A stretch of 64,000 bases of DNA, from NCBI RefSeq assembly GCF_029872155.1, contig NZ_JARXLA010000002.1, positions 620,001 through 684,000 on the forward strand. Reading direction: 5' to 3'. The notes under the pieces were generated by a model. That model searched no databases. It saw only the letters and a program-made list of their open reading frames with translations, and was not told where the DNA came from. Made by a program: the position numbers and the translations under genes. Origin of the DNA: Hyphomicrobium sp. D-2 (GTDB lineage: Bacteria > Pseudomonadota > Alphaproteobacteria > Rhizobiales > Hyphomicrobiaceae). Shown one piece after another: positions 1 through 9,167 of this stretch; the first letter of the stretch is position 1; every line of letters starts with the position of its first letter.

Positions 1-294
1 AACGTCGCGACCTGCCTCGGTGAGCGAAATTGCATAGGCCCGCGCGTCATGACGCGTACGCTTGCGCTTCAACAGGCCTTTGCGCGTCAGAAGCTGAACC
101 ACCTGCGACACCGTTGAACGGTCGATGCCCGTTGCATTGATGATGTCCTGCTGGCTGAGGCCATCCTTTTGTGAGGCAGCGCGCAGTACGGTGTACTGCG
201 TGGTCGTGATGTCGATGCCGTCCATGTGCTGCTGGAACAATTCGCCGGCACACTGGTGAACGCGGTGGAGGAGATGCAGCGTAGAAGAATTCAA
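1..294 (-). CDS. MarR-family transcriptional regulator (partial, cut by window edge)
   Basis: The minus-strand reading of the first 294 bases gives a winged-helix regulator of the MarR family. It shows a dimer/DNA-binding helix region with 'GIDITTTQYTVLRAA', a helix-turn-helix with 'SQQDIINATGIDRSTVSQ' and the start of the wing, 'TRHDARAYAISLTEAG'. The C-terminus lies outside the window. No ATG fits; the best start is TTG at 294, with GAAGG about ten bases upstream. MarR proteins usually repress a neighbouring gene and respond to small aromatic ligands. It is transcribed away from the AraC gene at 455, so the two share an upstream region. Family assignment is firm; target and ligand are unknown. 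Confidence 0.8.
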   Translation of the reverse strand, partial: MNSSTLHLLHRVHQCAGELFQQHMDGIDITTTQYTVLRAASQKDGLSQQDIINATGIDRSTVSQVVQLLTRKGLLKRKRTRHDARAYAISLTEAGRDV

Positions 295-397
295 GGTTAT
301 GCTACCTTCGCGAGAGAGGGTTGTTGGCCTGCCCCGAGTGATTGTGTCCACACCGAAGCTCGGCGGACGGATTAAACGCGAGATTCACTTTGCGTGC

Positions 398-435
398 TTG
401 ACCTAGGTGGCACAATTGATTGACCCTAGCGGCAC
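398..435. promoter_or_regulatory. Tandem direct repeat, candidate AraC-type operator
   Basis: Two 16-base direct repeats, TTGACCTAGGTGGCAC (398-413) and TTGACCCTAGCGGCAC (420-435), agree at 12 of 16 positions. TTGACC and GGCAC are exact at the same spacing. The repeat step is 22 bases, about two helical turns. AraC-family regulators typically bind such tandem half-sites, and the second copy ends 19 bases before the ATG of the AraC gene, which suggests autoregulation. This is inference from pattern and position only. Confidence 0.45.
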
Positions 436-454
436 TGTCGGGGTGAGGATTTGA

Positions 455-1390
455 ATGCTTACAGCCTTTTCGACGGACGACGTCAACGAACGCGACAGAA
501 TCTCCTATTGGTTCGATGTCGCATCGAAGGCGTTCTTCGATCATACATTCGTGCCGCAGACGCATAAGTTTCGCGGTTCGATCGGCGGCGGTACGCTCGG
601 CCCAATCAGTCTCATGCGGTGCGAGTTTGCGCCGTGTGAAGTACGCCGCACGCGGCTGAATGCCCTGCAGGACGGCATCGACAACGCGATTATCTGCATT
701 CGCCTTGAGGGCAAGTCTCGCTTTGTTCAGGGGGATCGCGAACTCATCGTTGAACCCGGCATGATTGTGCTGGAGGACCCCGCGCAACCGCAGCACACCG
801 ATTTTCTTGAAGCCAATCGCTCGCTTTACGTCAGCGTTCCCCGATTGATGCTGGAGGAACGGATAGGTCGCGTCGATACGTTGCGTACGATATCGACGGA
901 ACAGACGATCCCCGCACTGGCAAGTGAGTTTGTACATCTGGTTGAAGGGCGCCTTGGCAGTATCGAGCCAGACGCGCAAGATCCGCTAGCGGAGCAAGTG
1001 GTCAATCTGTTCGCATTGGCGTTCGGCAATGACAATCGTGCACCCTCGACAACAGTGCGCGGCCATGCGCTGCAGCGGCTGAAGATGGCAATCAACGCGC
1101 GCCTTGCCGATCCCGATCTCAAGCCGGCACTTGCGGCGGCTGCGGCCGGCATCAGTGTGCGCTATGCCAACGCATTGCTTGCTGAGGAAAACTCATCGGT
1201 TGAGAAATACGTGATGCAGCGGCGCCTGCAATGTTGCCGGCAGGCGCTTGAGGACACACGCCAGAGCCATCGAACGGTAAGCGAAATTGCGTTCAGCTGG
1301 GGCTTTTCGGATTTGTCGCATTTCTCGCGGCGGTTCCGTGCCGAATTTGGCATCACCGCATCGCAATGCCGCCGGGAAGCACTGGGCTGA
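455..1390 (+). CDS. AraC-family transcriptional regulator
   Basis: A 311-residue regulator with an N-terminal AraC-binding-like cupin region (about residues 20-200, of the type called AraC_binding_2) and a C-terminal double helix-turn-helix of the AraC/XylS type (about 205-308). The second HTH contains the typical 'AFSWGFSDLSHFSRRF' followed by a near-canonical family tail. The start at 455 has a GAGG ribosome-binding site. It lies divergently from a MarR gene, and tandem direct repeats sit just upstream. The regulated genes are not evident: the next genes run on the opposite strand and have housekeeping roles. Family confident, ligand unknown. Confidence 0.9.
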   Translation: MLTAFSTDDVNERDRISYWFDVASKAFFDHTFVPQTHKFRGSIGGGTLGPISLMRCEFAPCEVRRTRLNALQDGIDNAIICIRLEGKSRFVQGDRELIVEPGMIVLEDPAQPQHTDFLEANRSLYVSVPRLMLEERIGRVDTLRTISTEQTIPALASEFVHLVEGRLGSIEPDAQDPLAEQVVNLFALAFGNDNRAPSTTVRGHALQRLKMAINARLADPDLKPALAAAAAGISVRYANALLAEENSSVEKYVMQRRLQCCRQALEDTRQSHRTVSEIAFSWGFSDLSHFSRRFRAEFGITASQCRREALG

Positions 1391-1493
1391 GCGCACGTTG
1401 TGACTGGCCGGACCGGGTGACGACAGGGGTTGCGACAAGAACAGGCAACCAGGTGATCAGGTGAGAGCCGCGCAACGGTACCGAGCGCTGCGC

Positions 1494-2408
1494 TCAACTC
1501 CAGCGGCGATTGCTCCACATCCACTGTTCTGGCGCTTCGCGGATCCAGGTTTCGAACTGCTTCTGCATGTGTTCCATCATCCAGCGGATGTCATCGCCCT
1601 GGCTGGCGGTGCGTGGTACGCGCAGTTCTTTCAGTTCGATCTCAAAGCGGCTTTCCTTGCCGATCCGTTTGCAGCGCGAAAGCCAGATGCGCGCGCCGAC
1701 ACGCCGCGCGATCATCGCGCCGATGGCCTGCGTCTTGGCATCGCGGCCGAAGAACGGAATTGGCATGCCGGTGCGATCATAAAGATCGCACACAAGGCCG
1801 AGACGGCCGCCACGGCGCACGAAGTCCATGATGGCACGGGCCGTGCGCTGATCGTCGCCATGATCGCCGACGTTGCCGCGCCCGAACAGGCCATCGGGAT
1901 AAAGATCCTTACGCTGTTCGCGCAGATAGCGATCGACGTATGGGTTGGTGACCGAGCGATAGACAGCCGCTGGATTGGCGCCGGCCCATGTGAAGGGCAG
2001 AATGGCGAGTTCCCAGTTGCCCATATGCAGGCTGACGCCCACGGCTGGACCCAGCTTATCTTTGTATCGTGAAAAGATGTTCTGGCTGACAATCTCGATG
2101 CGCTCGGGCTCGGCCAGAAAGCGGTCGATGCGCATGGTTTCAACCATCACGCGACCAAGATTTTCCCAATGGGCGAGCGCAATTTCCTTGCGTTCATCGT
2201 CAGTTTTTTCGGGGAATGCGATGGCGAGATTGTCCAGCGCGCGCCGGTGCCGCTTCGGATTGATGCGCGGCGCCAGTCTACGCCAGCAGTATGCGGAAAA
2301 TCCGGTAGCGACATTGAGCGGCAGCGTGCGGAAAATGCCCGCGACAGCGCGCAGAAGCACATATTCCAGACGGTACTGGATGTCGCGGAGGCGGTCTTTC
2401 GCTGTCAT
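1494..2408 (-). CDS. Lysophospholipid / lipid A acyltransferase (LpxL/HtrB family)
   Basis: About 304 residues, an inner-membrane acyltransferase that transfers a fatty acyl chain to lipid A precursors (late Kdo-dependent acylation) or a related lipid. The HX4E-type catalytic box is visible as 'HMGNWE', followed by a conserved arginine region ('AAVYRSVTNPYVD') and 'YDRTGMPIPFFGRDA' typical of the family. The frame is open upstream to 2516, but the start at 2408 (MTAKDRLRD) fits the family's N-terminal amphipathic region and avoids overlap with the UbiH gene upstream. It follows that gene by about 75 bases on the same strand, so the two may be co-transcribed. Whether it is a lauroyl, myristoyl or very-long-chain transferase cannot be told. 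Confidence 0.85.
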   Translation of the reverse strand: MTAKDRLRDIQYRLEYVLLRAVAGIFRTLPLNVATGFSAYCWRRLAPRINPKRHRRALDNLAIAFPEKTDDERKEIALAHWENLGRVMVETMRIDRFLAEPERIEIVSQNIFSRYKDKLGPAVGVSLHMGNWELAILPFTWAGANPAAVYRSVTNPYVDRYLREQRKDLYPDGLFGRGNVGDHGDDQRTARAIMDFVRRGGRLGLVCDLYDRTGMPIPFFGRDAKTQAIGAMIARRVGARIWLSRCKRIGKESRFEIELKELRVPRTASQGDDIRWMMEHMQKQFETWIREAPEQWMWSNRRWS

Positions 2409-2484
2409 CGGCGGCGAATTCCAGATCCTTAGGGTGCGCGCGGTTGTGGGCGGCATTCGCCTATGCCCAGTGCAACGCGTTGCG

Positions 2485-3783
2485 TCAAGGGTGGGGCGAA
2501 CCGGCTGCGGCCGCATGAGGCTGCATCAGGCGCGGCATGACAAACGATGGATGCAGCCCTTCGCGGATGGCCAGACGGCGCAACGGGCCAACTGATTTCA
2601 GGATATGCAACCCCAGGCCGCGTAGTGCCTGCACAGGCGGAGACTGCATCAACAGGCTGCGATTGAGAAGATCGATGCTCCAGATGCGAGCGCTGATGTC
2701 CGTATGGCGCATCCGGCCGTAGGCGGCAAGCACGCTATCGCCGCCGATGTCAGCGCCCGTCGCCAGCGCGTCGGTAACGCAATCGGCGATGGAGGCGGCA
2801 TCGCGCAGCCCGAGGTTGAGGCCCTGAGCGCCAATCGGCGGGATCACGTGCGCGGCTTCGCCGACGAGAGCGACGCGGCTGCGGCCGGCATCCTTGGCGA
2901 TGAGGCCGGAGAGCGGGAACACGGCGCGCGCGCCAATCTCGCCGATGTCACCTAATAGCCCCTGCAAGCGTTCCGTCAAAACGGCGCGAAAAGCCTCCGT
3001 ATCCAGCGCGGCCATTTCGGCAGCAACGGTGGGATGCTCGACCCAGACGAGGCCCGATGAGTTGGGCGTGGCCGGAACAAAAGTCATCGGCCCGGCGGGG
3101 CGATGGAATTCCGTAGAAATACCCCGATGCTTACCAGTGTGCGTGAACGTGCAGGCGATGGCGCTCTGATCGTAGCCCCATGATTTGACGTCGATGCCCG
3201 CCGCCTGGCGGCATAGCGAATTGCGGCCATCGGCACCAACAACGAGGCGCGCGGTGATGACCGCGCCAGCCGCCAGCGTGATGGCTGCGTGATCGCCGGC
3301 GACAGCGACCGCGGCTACGTTATCCTCAATCAGAGTGATGTTCGGGCATTGAAGAATGCGCTCTCGCAGTGCGCGGACGAGCCCGACATTGGAGATGTTC
3401 AAGCCGAACAGCTCGCGCTCCACTTCCTGTGCGGTGAACGTCACCTCGGGCGCCCGCAGCAGGCCACCCATGTCGTCGATGACGCGGATGGCATAGATCG
3501 GCTCGCCATCGGCGCGACAGGCTTCGCCCAGCCCCAGATTTTCCAGCAGCGTGACCGAGCCTGCGAACAGGGCGGCGGTGCGGGTGTCCCGGCTGTTGGG
3601 CGGGGGTCCGATGACGGCAATCCGCAGCCCAGTACCGGCCAGAGCCAGGGCCGCAGCCAGACCGGCAGGACCGGTGCCGACGGTGCAGATGTCATAGGTG
3701 AGGGCGGCGCCGGGGGCGGTGCTGGCGGATGGCGCCACGGGAGGGGCAGCCTGCGGATTGGGGTTCGAAGCTTGGACGGTCAT
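2485..3783 (-). CDS. UbiH/UbiF-type FAD-dependent ubiquinone biosynthesis hydroxylase
   Basis: A 432-residue flavoprotein monooxygenase. The N-terminal Rossmann dinucleotide site is 'VGTGPAGLAAALAL' (around residues 36-49), the DG motif is 'VVGADGRNSL', and the C-terminal FAD-ribityl motif is 'GEAAHVIPPIGAQGLNLG', typical of the UbiH/UbiF/Coq6 family. These enzymes hydroxylate the aromatic ring of the ubiquinone precursor. Alphaproteobacteria carry variants (UbiL, UbiM) with differing regiospecificity, so the position hydroxylated here is uncertain. The first 28 residues are a Pro/Ala-rich extension before the fold. It is upstream of, and in line with, the lipid acyltransferase. Confidence 0.85.
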   Translation of the reverse strand: MTVQASNPNPQAAPPVAPSASTAPGAALTYDICTVGTGPAGLAAALALAGTGLRIAVIGPPPNSRDTRTAALFAGSVTLLENLGLGEACRADGEPIYAIRVIDDMGGLLRAPEVTFTAQEVERELFGLNISNVGLVRALRERILQCPNITLIEDNVAAVAVAGDHAAITLAAGAVITARLVVGADGRNSLCRQAAGIDVKSWGYDQSAIACTFTHTGKHRGISTEFHRPAGPMTFVPATPNSSGLVWVEHPTVAAEMAALDTEAFRAVLTERLQGLLGDIGEIGARAVFPLSGLIAKDAGRSRVALVGEAAHVIPPIGAQGLNLGLRDAASIADCVTDALATGADIGGDSVLAAYGRMRHTDISARIWSIDLLNRSLLMQSPPVQALRGLGLHILKSVGPLRRLAIREGLHPSFVMPRLMQPHAAAAGSPHP

Positions 3784-4111
3784 AGTCAGGGCCTGCCCCG
3801 CTGTCGGTCATTAGGATCTGCCGGGAGCATGCCACGGTGGGGGAATCGCGCAAAGTGGTCGAGGGGCCGCGCCGGAAGCGTTCCAAGGACGCGGCACGGC
3901 TTGGCGACGTCAGGCGGCGGGCAAATGGGACCAAACTGCGACGAGGCAGTGCGCAATTCGACGCTTAACAGCCGTCAGTGTGGATAACCCCCTTGTTGAT
4001 GCCCATTGGCCACATGGCAGCAAGATCACACCGGGTGGCACAAACGTTTACTGGCGCTTAACTGGGCTTAAAACATCCTTGTCATGGTTGGATTGAGGCA
4101 GCATTTTCGCC
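3784..4111. other. Intergenic region between divergent genes
   Basis: 328 bases separate the divergent UbiH-type gene and the small exported protein. It should hold promoters for both directions. No hairpin, repeat or convincing small reading frame stands out; a T-rich patch lies near 3980-4090. Nothing else seen. Confidence 0.5.
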
Positions 4112-4507
4112 ATGAGACGAACGGAAGACTTGCGGGATTCTATGCAAATGAGCGGCGGCCGGATCGTAGTAGCGCTTGCGTTGGCAACAGCAGTTCTTGC
4201 TGGCCACAGCGCGTTCGCGTTCCAACAGGAACAGGTTGGCGCGCCTGCAGCGACGGAATCGGCACCAGCTGCGCCGGTGGAAACCGCGCCTGCAGCCGAT
4301 CCGCAAGCATCGCTCAACACCGACATCGGCGCCAAAGCTGAAACCGGCACGGAGATCCGCATTCCGGGTCTCGGCAGGCTTGGCGTGCTCCCTAAGATGG
4401 ATTTCGGACTGGAGCTGCTTTACGGCGCCGCCGAGAGCCAGCCCGATCGCGTTGCCCCGCCTGAGGACGACCTGACTGTCCGTGGCTCGGTCAAGCATCG
4501 CTTCTGA
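4112..4507 (+). CDS. Small exported protein of unknown function upstream of pcs
   Basis: 131 residues: a hydrophobic signal segment (about 14-37, 'GRIVVALALATAVLAGHSAF'), then a Pro/Ala-rich linker, then a well-defined C-terminal block containing 'IPGLGRLGVLPKMDFGLELL' and ending 'TVRGSVKHRF'. The terminal Phe and alternating pattern could suggest an outer-membrane-associated peptide, but that is a guess. I recall similar short proteins in Hyphomicrobiales, without a known function. A shorter start at Met12 (4145) would also keep the signal segment. It is followed after 51 bases by phosphatidylcholine synthase on the same strand. Confidence 0.7.
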   Translation: MRRTEDLRDSMQMSGGRIVVALALATAVLAGHSAFAFQQEQVGAPAATESAPAAPVETAPAADPQASLNTDIGAKAETGTEIRIPGLGRLGVLPKMDFGLELLYGAAESQPDRVAPPEDDLTVRGSVKHRF

Positions 4508-4558
4508 TAAACGAGCACCCCGTTACCGTTCGGTCCGGGGCGCGGAGGGGGGACGACG

Positions 4559-5272
4559 GTGCTGCCCTTCCGGTTTTCCGATTTTGCTGCCGCTTCAGTG
4601 CATGTGTTTACGGCATTGGGTGCCGTGTGCGGTCTCATGGCTGCGCTGGCGGCTTTTGATGGCGCCTGGGAGCGCATGTTCATCTGGCTTGGCGTTGCGC
4701 TGGTGATCGACGCCATCGACGGCACATTCGCGCGCCTGTTTCAGGTCGAGCAGCGACTGCCCCGCTTTTCCGGCGAGCGCCTCGACCTCGTCGTCGACTA
4801 TGTGACGTATGTGTTCGTTCCGGTGCTGGCGCTATTGCAGGCGAAGTATCTGACCGGAACCGGCGGCCTTATCATCGGCGCGCTGATCCTGCTGTCATCG
4901 CTCTATCATTTCTCCGATCTCGCCAGCAAAGGCGACGACTATAGTTTTGTCGGCTTTCCCGCGATCTGGAATGTGGTGGCGTTTTACGTATTCACCCTGT
5001 CGCCGCCCGGATGGGTGACCTACACGGCACTGCTGCTGTGCGTGGCACTGACGTTCGTGCCCATTCACTGGGTGCATCCGGTGCGCGTGAAGCGGTGGCG
5101 CATGCTGACGCTGGCGGTTACAGCGGCATGGTCGATTGCCGCGGTGGCCATCATCGCAACCGGCTTTCCGCCGCCCGCATGGGCCGCGATCGTGCTCAGC
5201 GCATCGGCGGTCTACTTCGTCTGGCTGACGATCGACCTTTCCTTCCGTCCGGACGTGCAACACTCGGCCTGA
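4559..5272 (+). CDS. pcs: Phosphatidylcholine synthase
   Basis: 237 residues, a polytopic membrane enzyme that condenses choline with CDP-diacylglycerol to give phosphatidylcholine directly, a pathway typical of plant- or host-associated alphaproteobacteria. The CDP-alcohol phosphotransferase signature D-x2-D-G-x2-A-R...G-x3-D-x3-D is present as 'DAIDGTFAR' and 'GERLDLVVDYVTY', with the longer spacing and 'LPRFSGERLD' wording typical of Pcs rather than PgsA or PssA. Several hydrophobic helices follow. The start is GTG at 4559, preceded by a strong GGAGGGGGG purine run. It implies that the organism imports choline. Confidence 0.9.
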   Translation: MLPFRFSDFAAASVHVFTALGAVCGLMAALAAFDGAWERMFIWLGVALVIDAIDGTFARLFQVEQRLPRFSGERLDLVVDYVTYVFVPVLALLQAKYLTGTGGLIIGALILLSSLYHFSDLASKGDDYSFVGFPAIWNVVAFYVFTLSPPGWVTYTALLLCVALTFVPIHWVHPVRVKRWRMLTLAVTAAWSIAAVAIIATGFPPPAWAAIVLSASAVYFVWLTIDLSFRPDVQHSA

Positions 5273-5522
5273 TGGGACGCTGACCGGTTCGCGTTGTGCC
5301 GGGAGGGTAGCCCCGGCGCTATGCCGTGCCGGACGCGGCGCCATCACGCAGCATTGCAGATCACTTTGCCCTTCATGAAGGGCGCACACCTCCCCATGTG
5401 ACGACAGGTTTCTCGCCAACGGTTGCTTTCGAGCAATCCGCTTAACGGCGCCAACGCACTGCGCAGCTAGAGTGCTTCCGCAATGCGCGACCATCCCATC
5501 CATGTCGCCCACGGAGCTGCAA

Positions 5523-6122
5523 ATGACAAAGGTTCTTGTTCTGTATTATTCGAGCTACGGCCACATCGAGCGTATGGCCGGTGCGATTGCCGAGGGCGTA
5601 CGCGAAGCTGGCGCCGAAGCCGTCATCAAGCGCGTGCCTGAACTGGTTCCCGAGGATGTAGCGCGCAAGTCAGGGTTCAAGCTCGATCAGCCCGCGCCCA
5701 TCGCCAGCGTTGATGAGCTTGCGGGCTATGACGCCATCGTCATCGGCACGCCGACACGGTTTGGCAACATGGCCGCGCAGATGAAGAACTTCCTCGATCA
5801 GACCGGAGGATTGTGGGCGCAGGGCAAGCTGATCGGCAAGGTCGGCTCAGTGTTTACATCTACCGCCAGTCAGCATGGCGGCCAGGAGACGACATTGACG
5901 ACTACGCAGATCGTGCTTCTGCATCACGGGATGGTGGTTGTCGGTTTGCCGTATTCCTTCGCCGGCCAGATGGGCGTGAAAGAGGTGACGGGCGGATCAC
6001 CCTATGGCGCTTCGACGATTGCCGATGGCGACGGTTCGCGCCAGCCGAGCGAGAACGAGTTGGCCGGTGCGCGCTATCAGGGACGGCACGTTGCGCAGAT
6101 TGCGGCCAAGCTCTCCGCGTAA
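5523..6122 (+). CDS. wrbA: NAD(P)H:quinone oxidoreductase WrbA
   Basis: 199 residues of the flavodoxin-like WrbA family, an FMN enzyme that reduces quinones by two electrons and limits semiquinone and oxidative stress. The FMN phosphate loop is '[12 protein letters not shown]', the isoalloxazine loops include '[20 protein letters not shown]' and '[12 protein letters not shown]', and the '[11 protein letters not shown]' element is characteristic. The start at ATG 5523 has GGAG seven bases upstream; the reading frame extends further upstream to 5472 without family similarity. It stands alone, about 250 bases after pcs. Confidence 0.93.
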   Translation: MTKVLVLYYSSYGHIERMAGAIAEGVREAGAEAVIKRVPELVPEDVARKSGFKLDQPAPIASVDELAGYDAIVIGTPTRFGNMAAQMKNFLDQTGGLWAQGKLIGKVGSVFTSTASQHGGQETTLTTTQIVLLHHGMVVVGLPYSFAGQMGVKEVTGGSPYGASTIADGDGSRQPSENELAGARYQGRHVAQIAAKLSA

Positions 6123-6465
6123 GCTGGTTTAACGTTATGGCAGCCGGCATTAGCAGCATAACCCGAATAGGGGATGCTGCTGACAATCCGTGCGCGTAGC
6201 AAGGGAGTGTTGAGGCGAAATCCGTCCCGTTTGCGCCTCAACCGGAGCGGTGAGCTGGAGCGGCGGCCAGCTTGCTGCCTCCACGGACAGACGTCGTGGC
6301 GCGCACCTGGCGGGCCGATGCCTGATCAATGTCAGGCCAAGGATGGATTTGCTGGGCGTAGCCAAGTGGTGAGATCGGCGCGCAATCGCGTCGGTCGGCA
6401 GCCCTTACCGTCATTTTAAATGAAATCCGTCAATGTGCGCACCTCACTCAAATGCGGAGTTCGGG
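6123..6465. other. Intergenic region with one inverted repeat
   Basis: About 340 bases between wrbA and the carboxylesterase. Apart from the inverted repeat at 6209-6242, no gene is supported; the short frames lack start sites and codon bias. A promoter for the esterase is expected towards the right end. Confidence 0.5.
6209..6242. repeat. Inverted repeat (9-bp arms)
   Basis: GTTGAGGCG (6209-6217) and CGCCTCAAC (6234-6242) form a perfect 9-bp stem with a 16-base loop. There is no T-tract after it, so it is a poor terminator; it may be an operator or the end structure of the wrbA transcript. Confidence 0.4.
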
Positions 6466-8136
6466 GTGCAACTTAAATTCTCATTGGCGGCCCTGGCCGT
6501 TCTGATGTCAGCGGCCGTGCCGGTTCAAGTCGCGGCTGCGCCGCCATCGCAGTGGGGTGAGGCCGCAATTGTCGAGACGCAAGGCGGCAAAGTTGCAGGC
6601 TTCATGCGCAATGGCGCGCTGGAGTTTCGCGGCATTCCGTATGGGATGTCGGTTGCCGGTGACAGCCGCTGGGAGCCACCCAAGCCCGCAGCGTCCTGGA
6701 GCGGTGTGCTGCCGGCAATGCACTTCAAGGAGCCGTGCGCACAAGCTGCGCGCTATGGGCTGACGCAACGGAGCGACAACGAAGACTGCCTCTATCTCAA
6801 TGTGTCGCTGCCGACTGATGCCAACGCATCGCTGGACGCCGGGGAGGCGGGTGCGGCGCTGGCAAAACGCAAGCTGCCCGTCATCATCTGGATTCACGGC
6901 GGCGCGTTCGTCGGTGGTTCGGCCGCGCTCTACCGGCTGGATGCGCTGGCGCGCAAGGCCGACGCTGTGGTCGTGTCGATGAACTATCGCCTCGGTGTAT
7001 TCGGCTTCATGCCACACCCTGCGTTCGGAACTGAACGTAACGGCGGCTATGCGCTTGAGGATCAGCGTCTGGCCATGCGTTGGGTTCAGGAGAATATCGC
7101 GGCGTTTGGCGGCGATCCCGATAACGTCACCATTGCCGGTGAATCTGCGGGCGCAGCGTCGGTCTGCATGCATCTGATCGCGCCAGAGGAAACAAAAGGC
7201 CTGTTTCATAAGGCCATTGTGCAGAGTGGCGCCTGCGTGTTCCGGCTGCGCAATGTTGAAGACGGCAAAAATTTCGGAGCCGTGGTGGCCGAGAAGGCAG
7301 GCTGCACGGACGCAGCAACAGTGCTTCAATGCATGCGCGGGAAAGACCCGCAAACGCTGATTGCCGCCGGCGAAGAAGTGGGCGCGGGCGATCTGCTCGC
7401 GTTCGCGCAGACATACGGCGCGCGCACCGTGCCGCTGCAGGGACTGGACGCCATCGCAAGCGGGAAGTTTGCGCGCGTGCCGGTGCTGAACGGTGGCACG
7501 CGGGACGAGTTGAGCCTTTACGTTGGTTACGACGTGCAGGCCGGAAAGAAGTTCACCGCCGAGAATTACGACGAGGTGATCGCAATCCTTTATGGTGACA
7601 ACGCAGCGAAGGTGCTGGAGCAATATCCGCTTAGTGCTTACGCGTCGGCGGCGCAGGCGATCACCGCGGCGACAACCGACTTCAGGCCGGACCTTGGTAT
7701 CAATCGCTGTCTTTATCTTGAAACGGCGCGGCTGATGTCACAGCACGTGCCCGTGTATCAGTGGGAATTCGCCGATCGGCACACGCCGGTGCTGGGCGTG
7801 GCGATGCCGATTGAACCCGATCCGGGCTTCGAACTAGGCGCGGCGCATTCGAGTGAGCTCAACGCATACTTCCCGAATTTCTCCAATACGACTGCAATCT
7901 CCGGGCCGGACCTGCCGCCGCAATCGCAGGTGATGGCTGATCAAATGACGGAGAGCTGGGCAACCTTCATGCGTACCGGCACGCCGAAGGCCGACGGCGC
8001 ACCGGCGTGGAAGGCCTACGCGGAAGGCGCACAAACGATGCGCTTCGAGCCCGGCAATATTCACGCGATCGACCTTGCGGCTGATGCGAAGTGTGCCTTC
8101 TGGCAGTCGCTCTACCCTGAGTATTTTGCCAAGTAG
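6466..8136 (+). CDS. Secreted type-B carboxylesterase/lipase
   Basis: About 556 residues. The nucleophile elbow 'IAGESAGAASVC' carries the catalytic serine, the oxyanion region is 'WIHGGAFVGGSA', and 'HSSELNAYFPNF' supplies the likely catalytic histidine of the carboxylesterase type-B (acetylcholinesterase-like) fold. A signal peptide begins at 'MQLKFSLAALAVLMSAA'. This favours the GTG at 6466, which has GGAG about eight bases upstream, over the in-frame ATG at 6433, whose extra residues precede the signal awkwardly. It hydrolyses carboxylic esters in the periplasm or outside; the substrate is unknown. The bestrophin-like gene follows after 68 bases. Confidence 0.88.
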   Translation: MQLKFSLAALAVLMSAAVPVQVAAAPPSQWGEAAIVETQGGKVAGFMRNGALEFRGIPYGMSVAGDSRWEPPKPAASWSGVLPAMHFKEPCAQAARYGLTQRSDNEDCLYLNVSLPTDANASLDAGEAGAALAKRKLPVIIWIHGGAFVGGSAALYRLDALARKADAVVVSMNYRLGVFGFMPHPAFGTERNGGYALEDQRLAMRWVQENIAAFGGDPDNVTIAGESAGAASVCMHLIAPEETKGLFHKAIVQSGACVFRLRNVEDGKNFGAVVAEKAGCTDAATVLQCMRGKDPQTLIAAGEEVGAGDLLAFAQTYGARTVPLQGLDAIASGKFARVPVLNGGTRDELSLYVGYDVQAGKKFTAENYDEVIAILYGDNAAKVLEQYPLSAYASAAQAITAATTDFRPDLGINRCLYLETARLMSQHVPVYQWEFADRHTPVLGVAMPIEPDPGFELGAAHSSELNAYFPNFSNTTAISGPDLPPQSQVMADQMTESWATFMRTGTPKADGAPAWKAYAEGAQTMRFEPGNIHAIDLAADAKCAFWQSLYPEYFAK

Positions 8137-8204
8137 CCAGCACACGATCGCATGCATCGTTCACCGCGTGTCAATGCAACCGAAAGCCAGAAGAGCATCG
8201 TCGC

Positions 8205-9014
8205 ATGACTGCCTTTGATTCAACGCTCACAGCTTTCATCCTGATGCTGATTGCAGGCGGCAGCGGCGTTTTACTCGCGCGGCAATTGCCGGAGGAATAT
8301 CTCTCCGAGCACGCGATGAAGAACCTGCGCATCGGCATGGCGCTGGTCGGTACCATGTCGTCGCTGCTGCTCGGCCTGATGATCAACTCGTCGCGCTACA
8401 ATTACAGCGAGGCCTACTCTGACGTTCAGAAGTATGCCGCCGCAATTCAGGTGACAGACCTTGAGCTGCTGAGTTTCGGCGACAAAGCCTGTGCGGTGCG
8501 CAAGGAGCTACGCGGCTATGTCGAGCAGCTCATCAAGGGCACGTGGCATGACGATGTCAGCGCCGTTGGCGAGGGAACGGCACCGGACACTTCGCTGGCA
8601 GCGCTGTTGCACTTTTACGGCGAGGTGCGCCAACTGAAGGCGGTCAATGACGATCAAAGGCAGGCGCAAAGCAGCCTGTTGTCGTTGACGCGCCAGCTGA
8701 TGGAATACCACTGGAAGGTCAGCGGCGTCGCGCGAACCGTCAATCCAACCGCGTTCATCGTTGTGGTGATCAGCTGGTTTTGTCTGATCTTTCTGTATCT
8801 GGGCGTCTATGCGCCACGTAATCCGGTGGTCTTCGTCGGCCAGGTGCTGGCGATGGCAGCAATTTCCGGCGCCATATTTTTGGTCAAGGAAATGGGCGAG
8901 CCGTTCCAGGGGCCGGTGCGGGTTTCCCCGGCGCCGTTGCAGTTGCTGGTTGATCAGATGGCTGCGAAAGCGTGTCCGGACCCGCGCGCGGCAAGCGACG
9001 TTGATGCCAGGTAG
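8205..9014 (+). CDS. Bestrophin-like (DUF4239-type) membrane protein
   Basis: 269 residues with hydrophobic helices at about 7-25, 45-60, 180-200 and 207-225. The soluble central part (about 65-175) is helical. The C-terminal 'PFQGPVRVSPAPLQLLVDQM' is the hallmark of the DUF4239/bestrophin-like family, where a 'PF.G..RVSP.PL' motif follows the last membrane segment. Some members are proposed to be ion channels, but function is not established. It may be co-transcribed with the esterase upstream; no functional link is evident. Confidence 0.75.
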   Translation: MTAFDSTLTAFILMLIAGGSGVLLARQLPEEYLSEHAMKNLRIGMALVGTMSSLLLGLMINSSRYNYSEAYSDVQKYAAAIQVTDLELLSFGDKACAVRKELRGYVEQLIKGTWHDDVSAVGEGTAPDTSLAALLHFYGEVRQLKAVNDDQRQAQSSLLSLTRQLMEYHWKVSGVARTVNPTAFIVVVISWFCLIFLYLGVYAPRNPVVFVGQVLAMAAISGAIFLVKEMGEPFQGPVRVSPAPLQLLVDQMAAKACPDPRAASDVDAR

Positions 9015-9167
9015 CAACCGCTGCTGAAGGTTGGTTGCAGGCCGGTTGTGCTGGACGGAGCAGGGTGGAGGTTGTGCGGGGTGGATGCGCGGCAGTGCGC
9101 CGCTCAACTATGTGGGTAGCGGGCAGGGCTGCCGCACAGAATGCAGCAGCCCTTCCAAGATGCAGTG

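Noticed and set aside
2409-2516. Longer N-terminus of the acyltransferase gene
   Set aside because: The extra 36 residues are Pro/Arg/Thr-rich without family similarity and would overlap the UbiH-type gene.
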